64,000 nt of DNA from Candidatus Rokuibacteriota bacterium (GTDB lineage: Bacteria > Methylomirabilota > Methylomirabilia > Rokubacteriales > CSP1-6): positions 62,001 to 126,000 of the forward strand of contig JACQFL010000046.1 in assembly GCA_016200085.1 (NCBI GenBank). Direction: 5' to 3'. Position 1 is the first letter of the stretch, and every line of letters begins with the position of its first letter. Both the position numbers and the translations under genes were made by a program. The notes under the pieces were generated by a model. The model had not been told where the DNA came from. It did not search any database and worked only from the letters and a program-made list of their open reading frames with translations. Of this stretch, positions 51,125-59,072 are shown piece after piece.

Positions 51125-52272
51125 GCGCGAGTCGTCCGGGGGTCCTGCCCTACCAGGCGCTACGCGCGGCGGTGGAGGCCGGCTGGCTGACGGCGCCGGT
51201 CCCGCTCGTGGACGCGCAGTACCAGCCGGCGAGCGTCGATCTCCGCCTGGGCGCCGTGGCCTACCAGCTCCGCGGCAGCTTCCTGCCGTATCGCGAGACC
51301 GTGGAGAGCCGGCTGCGCGGCCGGCCGGGGACGGGAGACGAGCTCGACAGCGACCTGGTGATCGACCGCGTCTCCCTCGCCGGCGGGCTGACGCTGCAGC
51401 GGGGATCCGTGTATCTCGTGCCGCTGCTGGAGTCGGTGGCGCTGCCGCCTGGCCTGCGCGGGCGCTGCAACCCCAAGAGCACGACGGGACGGCTCGACAT
51501 CTTCACCCGCGTCATCACCGACGGCAGCCCGCGCTTCGACGAGGTCCACGCGGGGTACCGCGGGCCGCTGTATCTCGAGGTGTCGCCGCAGTCGTTTCCC
51601 GTGCGCGTGCAGGCCGGGCTGTCGCTCAACCAGCTGCGCCTGGTCTCGGGACCGACCACCATGTCCGACGCCGAGCTCGCCGACGTGTACCGGCGGCAGC
51701 CGCTGCTGTACGACGACGACGACCGGCCGCTGCCGCTCGAGCGCGTCACCTTCAACGACGGGCTGTGCATGGGGATCGATCTCTCCGGCCGCCGGACCGG
51801 GGGCATCATCGGCTATCGCGCCCATCCCAACCCGCCGCTCGTGGATCTCAGCCGGGTGAACCACTACGACCCCGCCGAGTTCTGGGAGCCGATCAAGCGG
51901 CCGGCCCGCGACGCCTTCATCCTCGAGGCGAACCGGTTCTACATCCTCGCCTCCAAGGAGCGCATCCGCGTGCCGCCCGCCTTCGCGGCGGAGATGGTCG
52001 TCTACGACGCCGGGGCCGGGGAGATCCGGACGCACTACGCGGGATTCTTCGATCCGGGCTTCGGCTACGGTGACGGCAGCGTGCTGGGCACGAAGCTCGT
52101 CATGGAGGTGCGCGCCCGCGAGGTGCCCTTCATGGTGTACGACGGCCAGATCTCCTTCAAGGTGTGGTTCGAGCGATTGACCGCCGCGCCGGAGCGCGTG
52201 TACGGCGTGGGCCTGGCCTCTTCATACCAGCATCAGACATTGACGCTGAGCAAGCAGTTCCGGCGGCCATAA
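51121..52272 (+). CDS. dcd: Two-domain 2'-deoxycytidine 5'-triphosphate deaminase
   Basis: A 383-residue protein of the long dCTP deaminase group, made of two trimeric-dUTPase-like halves. Half 1 contains YQPASVDLRLG, RGRCNPKSTTGRLDIFTRVI and GPLYLEVSP; half 2 repeats the fold with GFFDPGFGYGDGSVLGTKLVME. It converts dCTP to dUTP in the supply of dTMP. The ATG overlaps the thrB stop. The assignment to deaminase rather than dUTPase follows from the two-domain form. Confidence 0.87.
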   Translation: MSASRPGVLPYQALRAAVEAGWLTAPVPLVDAQYQPASVDLRLGAVAYQLRGSFLPYRETVESRLRGRPGTGDELDSDLVIDRVSLAGGLTLQRGSVYLVPLLESVALPPGLRGRCNPKSTTGRLDIFTRVITDGSPRFDEVHAGYRGPLYLEVSPQSFPVRVQAGLSLNQLRLVSGPTTMSDAELADVYRRQPLLYDDDDRPLPLERVTFNDGLCMGIDLSGRRTGGIIGYRAHPNPPLVDLSRVNHYDPAEFWEPIKRPARDAFILEANRFYILASKERIRVPPAFAAEMVVYDAGAGEIRTHYAGFFDPGFGYGDGSVLGTKLVMEVRAREVPFMVYDGQISFKVWFERLTAAPERVYGVGLASSYQHQTLTLSKQFRRP

Positions 52273-52372
52273 CGGATGGACCTTTCGGGCAGGGGCATCT
52301 GTTACACTGGTCCTGGAAGTCCGCCACCGCGGGGTGGCGCTGCCCGGTCCCAACTCTCAGACGGAGAGCGAT

Positions 52373-52576
52373 ATGGCGGAGCAGAAGAAGAAGGAGACGC
52401 GGCCGACCAAGCCCAACGAAGGCGGCGGTGAGGGCGGAGGCGCGAACCCCGAGGTCGCCAAGAAGGGCAAGAAGATCAAGGAAGACATCGACAAGCTCCT
52501 CGACGAGATCGACGACATCCTCGAGGAGAATGCCGAGGAGTTCGTGAAGAGCTACGTGCAGCGGGGGGGCGAGTAG
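52373..52576 (+). CDS. pup: Prokaryotic ubiquitin-like protein Pup
   Basis: A 67-residue, Lys/Glu-rich, cysteine-free protein with a disordered N-terminus, a helical segment (IKEDIDKLLDEIDDILEENA) and the C-terminus EEFVKSYVQRGGE. The Gly-Gly-Glu end is the Pup signature. Because it already ends in Glu rather than Gln, the deamidase step of Dop would not be needed before PafA attaches it to target lysines for proteasomal degradation. Dop, PafA and proteasome genes are not in the window, which is unusual since pup generally lies next to them. GGAG lies a few nt before the ATG; the 100-nt gap upstream carries only a weak TTACAC -10. Confidence 0.88.
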   Translation: MAEQKKKETRPTKPNEGGGEGGGANPEVAKKGKKIKEDIDKLLDEIDDILEENAEEFVKSYVQRGGE

Positions 52577-52579
52577 CCG

Positions 52580-52798
52580 ATGCCGATCTACGAGTACCGC
52601 TGCCGCGAGTGCGCCCGGGAGTTCGAGCAGTACGTGCCCTCGGCGAAGACCGCCGTGGCCTGTCCGGCCTGCGCGACGGGCAACGTGACCCGCAAGCTGT
52701 CGGTCTTCTCGCTCAAGGGCGACGCCGGCTCCGTGGCCTCCTCCATGTCGATGCCCTCCGGCGGCGGCTGCTGCGGGGGTGGGTGCGGCTGCCACTGA
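52580..52798 (+). CDS. FmdB-family zinc-ribbon protein
   Basis: A 72-residue regulator-like protein: MPIYEYRCRECAREFE with the first CxxC, CPAC as second pair, then KLSVFSL and a Gly/Cys-rich tail ending GGGCGCH that could bind another metal. Family function is poorly known. It follows pup by 3 nt and is closed by a strong terminator, so the two share a transcript. Confidence 0.88.
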   Translation: MPIYEYRCRECAREFEQYVPSAKTAVACPACATGNVTRKLSVFSLKGDAGSVASSMSMPSGGGCCGGGCGCH

Positions 52799-52820
52799 GT
52801 CCGCGGCGCCCGCCGCGGTC

Positions 52821-52843
52821 AAGGGCCCTCGCGGGCCCTTTTT
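52821..52843 (+). terminator. Rho-independent terminator after fmdB
   Basis: AAGGGCCC (52821-52828) pairs with GGGCCCTT (52833-52840) around a TCGC loop, followed directly by more T residues. It is the clearest intrinsic terminator in the window, ending the pup-fmdB transcript. A second small hairpin (CCGCGG twice) precedes it at 52801-52818. Confidence 0.85.
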
Positions 52844-52858
52844 GATTTTGGAGCCTGA

Positions 52859-53764
52859 ATGGACCTGCGCCGGCTCGAGATCTTCGCGAAGGTGGCCGAG
52901 CTCCGCAGCTTTTCCCGCGCCGCGGAGGCGCTCTTCCTGACCCAGCCCACGATCTCCGAGCACGTGCGCGGGCTGGAGGAAGAGCTCGGCGTGCGGCTGC
53001 TCGACCGCCTCGGTCGCGGCGTCGCGGTGACGCCGGCCGGCGATCTGCTCCTGGGCTACGCGCGGCGCATCCTGGCGCTGGCCGCCGAGACCCGGCAGGC
53101 TCTCGAGCAGTTCCAGGGCCGGATGGTCGGCCGCCTGGTCGTGGCGGGCAGCACCATCCCCGGCGAGTACGTCCTGCCCGCGCTGGTCGGACAGTTCAAG
53201 GCCAAGTATCCGGAGATCTCGGTCACGCTGCTCATCGGTGACAGCCGTCAGGTCGCGGAGTGGGTCGAGGACACCCGCGTCGAGCTCGGGGTCAGCGGGG
53301 CGCTGCCCGGATCGCGGGCCCTCGAGGCGCGCGCCCTGATGGCCGACGAGCTGGTGGTCACCGTCAGCGCCGCGCACCCGTGGGGCCGCCGCTCCGTCGT
53401 TGCGCTCGACGAGGTCAAGACCGAGCCGCTCATCGTGCGCGAGCGCGGCTCCGGCTCCCGCGAGGCTCTCGAGCGCGCACTGGAGGCGGCAGGCATCGAC
53501 CTCGACGGCTTTCGCGTCGTCGGCGAGATGGGCTCGACCCAGGCGATCAAGCAGGCGGTCCGGGCCGGGGTCGGCATCTCGCTGATTTCCCGCCGCGCCG
53601 TGGAGGACGAGTGCCGCGCGGGCCTGCTGCACTGCGTGCGGGTCAAGGACCTCAAGATCGCGCGGTCGTTCTATCTCCTGACCCATCGCGAGCGGACGCG
53701 CTCGCCGCTGGCCCAGGCCTTTGTCGACTTCGTCGAATCGCAGACCGCCGCCGAGCCATCCTAA
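52859..53764 (+). CDS. LysR-family regulator, probably selenium-metabolism associated
   Basis: A 301-residue LysR regulator. The N-terminal helix-turn-helix is LRRLEIFAKVAELRSFSRAA...TQPTISEHVRGLEEELG (in part), and the effector domain resembles the CysB/CysL group (GSTIPGEYVLPALVGQFKAKYPEI; RERGSGSREALERAL; GVGISLISRRAVEDE). It lies 7 nt upstream of selD on the same strand; LysR regulators of this subgroup are often found beside sel genes and named selenium metabolism-associated. The role is inferred from that position. Confidence 0.82.
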   Translation: MDLRRLEIFAKVAELRSFSRAAEALFLTQPTISEHVRGLEEELGVRLLDRLGRGVAVTPAGDLLLGYARRILALAAETRQALEQFQGRMVGRLVVAGSTIPGEYVLPALVGQFKAKYPEISVTLLIGDSRQVAEWVEDTRVELGVSGALPGSRALEARALMADELVVTVSAAHPWGRRSVVALDEVKTEPLIVRERGSGSREALERALEAAGIDLDGFRVVGEMGSTQAIKQAVRAGVGISLISRRAVEDECRAGLLHCVRVKDLKIARSFYLLTHRERTRSPLAQAFVDFVESQTAAEPS

Positions 53765-53771
53765 GAGCGCC

Positions 53772-54836
53772 ATGGCCCCGTCGGGCAAGGAGATCCGCCT
53801 CACCGCCTACGCCTCCTGCGCCGGCTGAGCGTCGAAGATGGCTCCTGGGGATCTCCAGGAGGTGCTGGCGGTCCTCAGGTCGCCATCCCGCGCAGTGCCT
53901 GCCGAGCTGCTCGTCGGGCTGGGGATGGCCGACGACGCGGCCGTGTATCGCGTCGCGCCCGACCTGGCCATCGTCGCGACCGTCGACTTCTTCCCGCCCG
54001 TGGTGGACGACGCGTACACGTGGGGCGCCGTCGCCGCCGCCAACGCGATGTCGGACGTGTACGCCATGGGCGGGCAGGTCCTGTTCGCCCTGGCCGTGGC
54101 CGGCTTCCCGCGGGACTTTCCCAAGGCGCTGATCGCCGAGGTGTTTCGCGGCGGCGCCGAGAAGGTCGCCGAGGCGGGCGGCGTCGTGGCCGGGGGCCAC
54201 ACCGTCGTCGACGCCGAGCCGAAGTACGGCCTCTGCGTGACGGGCCGCGTGCATCCGGACCGCATTCTCGTGAAGGGGGGTCTCCGTCCCGGCGATCGCC
54301 TCTTCCTGTCCAAGCCGCTCGGCACGGGCGTGGTGACCACGGCGGCGAAGGACGGCGCCGCCGACGCTGCCACGCTGGAGGGCGCGGTGGTCAGCATGCT
54401 CCGGCTCAACCGCGTCGCCGCCGACGTGGCGTGCGAGACGGGCGCCCGCGGGGCGACCGACATCACCGGTTTCGGGTTCCTCGGCCACGCCTCCGAGATG
54501 CTCGTCGCGTCGGGGACCGGCATGGTCGTCTCCGCGGCGCGGCTGCCCGTCCTGCCCGGCGCGCTCGCCCTCGCGCAGGCCGGTCACTTCAGCGGCGGCA
54601 TGAAGCGCAACCGGCGCTACCTCACCGAGCTGTGGGGGCCGCGTCTCGAGATTGCGGCCGGCATCGCCGAGCCGCTCGCCGCGCTCCTCTTCGAGGCCGA
54701 GACCTCGGGCGGCCTGCTCTTCTCCGTCGCGCCTGACCGGGCGCCCGACGTCGTCTCCGGGTTCGAGCGTCGGGGCGAGACCTGTGCGGAAATCGGTGGA
54801 GTGCTGGCGGAGCCCCGGATCCGTATCGCCTCGTAG
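53772..54836 (+). CDS. selD: Selenide, water dikinase containing selenocysteine (UGA = Sec19)
   Basis: A 354-residue SelD if UGA 53826-53828 is read as Sec. The N-terminus then reads IRLTAYASCAG-Sec-ASK, matching the family's active-site segment with Sec19 in place of the catalytic Cys17 of E. coli SelD and Lys22 in place of Lys20. After it come LGMADDAAVYRV, TVDFFPPVVDDAY (metal Asp), NAMSDVYAMGG and GFGFLGHASEM. SelD makes selenophosphate from selenide and ATP. Starting at ATG 53838 would lose the active-site segment. A stem-loop follows the UGA. The stop overlaps the following frame. Confidence 0.92.
53826..53861 (+). promoter_or_regulatory. Bacterial SECIS-like element of selD
   Basis: UGA 53826-53828, then 13 nt, then CTCCTGG (53842-53848) paired with CCAGGAG (53855-53861) around the loop GGATCT, which begins with G as the bacterial SECIS consensus requires. 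Confidence 0.75.
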
Positions 54837-54946
54837 TGCCTCGCGCACTGGCCGATAGGTCGACGCCTGCCAGGGCGAATGGATGCATCGGCCCCTTCGA
54901 TTTGACTTCTGGCATCGGCCTGTCGGCAACCGGCGCGCTGATCGGC

Positions 54947-55976
54947 ATGCCACGGCTCGCACGGCGCGCGGACGCCGCGGCTGCGCCCTCCGCCTGGCGC
55001 ACCTTCGAGGTCACCACGCGCGTGGAGGTGGTGGACGCCGCGGGCCTGACGCGGGTGTGGCTACCGGTGCCGATGCTGAAGGACACCGACTGGCAGAAGC
55101 GCGGGGGCGACAGCTGGAAGGGCAACGCGGCCGTCATGCGAGCTGCATCGCGACGACAGGTACGACACCGGCCTCGTCTACGCAGAGTGGAAGGGTGAGA
55201 AGGCGCCGGTCCTCGAGGTGGTGAGCCGGTTCTCGACCCAGGATCGCAGCCTCGACGTCACCGTGCCGCAGACGCAAGCGCCGCGGGAGACGAAAGCCTC
55301 GCTCAAGCGGTTCCGGGTGGCGACGGCGTTCATCCCCACCGACGGGATCGTGCTCGAGACCGCCCAGCAGATCATCCAGGACGCGCGCGGCGACGTCGAG
55401 AAGGCGGGCGCGATCTACGAGTGGATCGTCGAGAACACCTTCCGCGACCCGAAGGTCAAGGGCTGCGGCCTCGGCGACATCAAGATCATGCTGGAGACGC
55501 GGTACTTCGGCGGCAAGTGCGCCGACCTCAACGCCCTGTTCGTGGGCCTCGCGCGCTCCGTCGGCCTTGCCGCCCGTGACATCTACGGGGTGCGCGTGGC
55601 GGACTCCAAGGAGTTCAAGAGCCCGGGCAAGAGCAGTGACATCAGCAAGGCCCAGCACTGCCGCGCGGAGTTCTCCACGGAGTCGCTGGGCTGGGTGCCC
55701 GTCGATCCCGCCGACGTCCGCAAGGTCGTGCTGGAGGAGCCGCCGGGCACGCTGATCCTGAACGACGCGCTGCCCAGGCGCGCGCGGGCCAAGCCGTTCG
55801 GGCAGTGGGAGATGAATTACCTCGCCTTCCATTACGCCCACGACGTGAGGCTGCCGGGCTCGAGCGGCGCGCCGGTGCCCTTCCTGATGTGCCCGCAGTG
55901 CGAGACGGGCGACGGGCGCAAGGAAAGCCTCGACCCCCCGAGCTTCAAGTACCAGATGACGTCGCGCGAAGTGTGA
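54947..55976 (+). pseudogene. Transglutaminase-like protein gene with frameshift(s)
   Basis: The first part (TFEVTTRVEVVDAAGLTRVWLPVP) runs to about 55138 in one frame; the continuation ELHRDDRYDTGLVYAEWKG and all of the core lies one frame over, up to 55976. The core is intact: FGGKCADLNALFVGLARSVGLAARDIYG holds the catalytic Cys region, QHCRAEF the His and WVPVDPADV the Asp. A residual signal-peptide-like stretch (SGIGLSATGALIG) precedes 54947 without a clear start, so a second disruption is likely. It could also be an assembly error. Cysteine protease or protein-crosslinking family. Confidence 0.72.
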
Positions 55977-56009
55977 TCGCGCCGCCGCCGCGCCCGAGCG
56001 TTGGGGGGG

Positions 56010-56074
56010 TCGAGGGGCGTCCCGGGTGCCCCGTCCCGAGCGTTGGGGGGTCTGGGGGCGCCCGAAGCCCCCCA
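56010..56074 (+). repeat. GC-rich intergenic repeat, copy 7 (with a partial tandem copy)
   Basis: TCGAGGGGCGTCCCGGG to GCCCGAAGCCCCCCAGA, same order as copies 1 and 2. A 19-nt partial duplicate (CGCCCGAGCGTTGGGGGGG) lies immediately upstream at 55991-56009. Confidence 0.78.
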
Positions 56075-56077
56075 GAC

Positions 56078-56390
56078 TTACAGTCGAGTCGTGAGGTCGA
56101 TCAGCCAGGCCGGCATGACGTCGACCACGCGGGTCTCGATGACGCGGTCCGCGCCCGCCAGCGTCAAGACGCCGATCAGGATCAGGAGGGTCGCGGTGAC
56201 GGGCTTGGCCACGCGCGCGATGCGCTCGGCGCGCGCGAGGACCTGGCTCCGGCGTCCTGCGCGGCGAGGAACGTCTGGCGCTCGTAGGGCTGGACGTCCC
56301 GGCGGCGGCCGGAGAGGCGAGCAGGAGCAGCAGCAGCGTGACGGCGACGCAGACGGTGCGGATCGTCGGCGTCAGGGTGTCTCCGTCGGC
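56078..56390 (-). pseudogene. Remnant of a thioredoxin-CcdA type gene pair
   Basis: On the minus strand a signal-peptide-like stretch (VCVAVTLLLLLLASPAAAG) and, in another frame, DVQPYERQTFLAAQDAG, the usual lead-in of DsbD-type thioredoxin domains, are followed in a third frame by AERIARVAKPVTATLLILIGVL and AWLIDLTTRL, resembling the last helix and tail of CcdA-like proteins, ending at TAA. The redox motifs are all missing. It looks like a pair of adjacent genes collapsed by internal deletion. Confidence 0.5.
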
Positions 56391-56400
56391 GGCGTAGATC

Positions 56401-56676
56401 CTATTCTGCGGCGCGGCGCGCGCGGAGCACGGCGAGTAGGCGCGACTTCAGCTCGGCAGGGATGGGGACCTCGGCGAGGTTGCGCGTGGCGCGCTGCGCG
56501 CCGCGGTAGGTGTTGACGAAGGACACGCAGGGTCCGCAGTTGTCGATGTGCCACTCGATCAGCTCGACGGTCGGCCTGGGCAGGGTGCCGTCGAGGTAAT
56601 CGCCGAGGAGCTCGGCGATCTGCCGGCACTCCAGGGCGTTCGCCCCCGACCCTGAGTCTGAGCCTGAGCCGGACAT
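56401..56676 (-). CDS. Anti-sigma factor-type zinc-finger protein
   Basis: A 91-residue protein with a Ser/Gly/Asp-rich start and a ZAS-type zinc finger, CRQIAELLGDYLDG...EWHIDNCGPC, with the His-x3-Cys-x2-Cys signature. No membrane helix, so it would be a soluble anti-sigma or redox-sensing protein; no sigma factor gene is adjacent. The second of two in-frame ATGs is chosen because a perfect TATAAT overlaps the first and ends 7 nt before the second. Confidence 0.78.
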   Translation of the reverse strand: MSGSGSDSGSGANALECRQIAELLGDYLDGTLPRPTVELIEWHIDNCGPCVSFVNTYRGAQRATRNLAEVPIPAELKSRLLAVLRARRAAE

Positions 56677-56683
56677 CGGTGTC

Positions 56684-56689
56684 ATTATA
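56684..56689 (-). promoter_or_regulatory. Consensus -10 TATAAT before the zinc-finger gene
   Basis: Minus-strand TATAAT, 7 nt, then ATG 56676. It covers the alternative ATG at 56685, which therefore cannot be in the mRNA if this is the promoter. Confidence 0.55.
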
Positions 56690-56762
56690 GTTGGATGCCG
56701 TCGGCGAGGTCGCCGATTCCTCGGCGGGACCGTTCGGGCTGGACGCGGCCCGGCAATGCCCG

Positions 56763-56768
56763 TATCCT
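56763..56768 (+). promoter_or_regulatory. -10-like TATCCT 7 nt before the glycosyltransferase
   Basis: TATCCT, 7 nt, then ATG 56776; predicted leaderless start. Confidence 0.45.
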
Positions 56769-56775
56769 CGTCCCG

Positions 56776-57822
56776 ATGCCGGCTCGCGTCGCGCTCCTCG
56801 CGCCGTTCGCCTTTCCCTCCGTGCGTGGCAATGCCGTCACCGTCGACCGCGTCGCGCGCGGCCTGCGCGAGCGGAGCGTGGACGTCGCCACGTGGGACCT
56901 CTCCGCCACCCCCGCAGCGGCGGTCGAGACGGAGGTGGACGCCCTGCGCCCGTCCCTCGTGCACGCCTTCCACGCGCGGCGCACGGGGCCGCTCGCGCTC
57001 CGCCTCGCGCGGCGGGCCGAGGTGCCCCTGGTCGTGTCCCTGACGGGTACCGACGCCAACCGCGACCTCTTCGATCCCGAGCAGGCGCCGGTCGTGCGGC
57101 GCGTGCTCGAGGGCGCGGCGCGGGTCACCGCCTTCCACGCCTCCATCGCCGAGCGCGTCGCCGCCGCGCTGCCCGACGTCGGGCGCCGCATCGTCGTCGT
57201 GCCGCAGTCGGTGCGCCTGATGACGGACGCGCCCTTCGACCTCCAGGCGCGCTGGCCGCTGCCCGCCTCGCGCACCCTGTTCGTCTTCCCGGCCGGCCTG
57301 CGGGCGGTGAAGCGACCGCGCGCCCCCCTCGGCCCGCTCGAGCGGCTGGCCGCCCGGGTTCCCGGCCTGCGTCTGCTCTATGCGGGGCCGGCCCTCGAGC
57401 CCGACGAGGGGGACGCCCTGCTGGCCGCGCTCGCCTCCCGCCCGTGGGCGCGGCACGTGGGCGCGGTGCCGCACGCCCAGATGGCCTCGCTGCTCGCGCA
57501 GGCCGACGTCGTGCTCAACTGCTCGGAGTCCGAGGGCGGGATGGCCAACTCCGTGCTCGAGGCGCTGGCGATGGGCCGCGCGGTCCTGGCCTCCGACATC
57601 GACGGCAACCGCTCGCTCATCGAGCACGGGGTGACGGGCCTGCTCTTCTCCGATCCGGCGAGTCTCGAGGCGGGCGCGGCGCGGCTCGCCACCGATCCCG
57701 CGCTCCGTGCGCGGCTGGGCGCGGCGGGGCGCGCGCTCGTCCAGCGCCGCTACCCGCCCTCGCGGGAGATCGACGGCTACCTCGGGGTGTATCGCGCCCT
57801 CGTCACCGTGCCGACGACGTGA
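56776..57822 (+). CDS. GT4-family glycosyltransferase
   Basis: A 348-residue GT-B fold enzyme. The N-terminal domain starts RVALLAPFAFPSVRGNAVTV; the C-terminal nucleotide-sugar domain carries VFPAGLRAVKRP, NCSESEGGMANSVLEALAMG (the GT4 E-x7-E region) and ASDIDGNRSLIEHG. Sugar donor and acceptor are unknown. It stands alone, followed by a 213-nt gap that holds only the promoter of the MoxR operon. Confidence 0.85.
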   Translation: MPARVALLAPFAFPSVRGNAVTVDRVARGLRERSVDVATWDLSATPAAAVETEVDALRPSLVHAFHARRTGPLALRLARRAEVPLVVSLTGTDANRDLFDPEQAPVVRRVLEGAARVTAFHASIAERVAAALPDVGRRIVVVPQSVRLMTDAPFDLQARWPLPASRTLFVFPAGLRAVKRPRAPLGPLERLAARVPGLRLLYAGPALEPDEGDALLAALASRPWARHVGAVPHAQMASLLAQADVVLNCSESEGGMANSVLEALAMGRAVLASDIDGNRSLIEHGVTGLLFSDPASLEAGAARLATDPALRARLGAAGRALVQRRYPPSREIDGYLGVYRALVTVPTT

Positions 57823-57975
57823 GCGGCGCAGCTCGGTCGTGCCCGGGTCGCCCGATAGGACCGGACGGTGATGAAGAAATGGGCGACATCGGGCGTCTGA
57901 GATGAGATTCCGCGTCGCCGCCCTGGAGGAACGGGACCGCCGTGGTCCGATTTCTTGCGGGATCGGGGCTCCGCA

Positions 57976-58004
57976 TGGACTGGCAGACCGCTTGCTACTA
58001 GAAT
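57976..58004 (+). promoter_or_regulatory. Sigma70-type promoter of the MoxR-DUF58-VWA operon
   Basis: TGGACT, 17-nt spacer and TAGAAT, about 31 nt before ATG 58036; an AAGGAGAGG ribosome site lies between. Confidence 0.6.
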
Positions 58005-58035
58005 CGGAGTGCGAGGACGTCGAAAGGAGAGGTGC

Positions 58036-59049
<1,014 letters not shown>

Positions 59050-59072
59050 CCGGCAGGACGAGGGAGGCGTGC

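Noticed and set aside
57823-58035. tRNA, riboswitch or other RNA gene in the larger gaps
   Set aside because: I looked for cloverleaf or known riboswitch cores here and at 38956-39178 and 48582-48787 and saw none; only promoters and hairpins.
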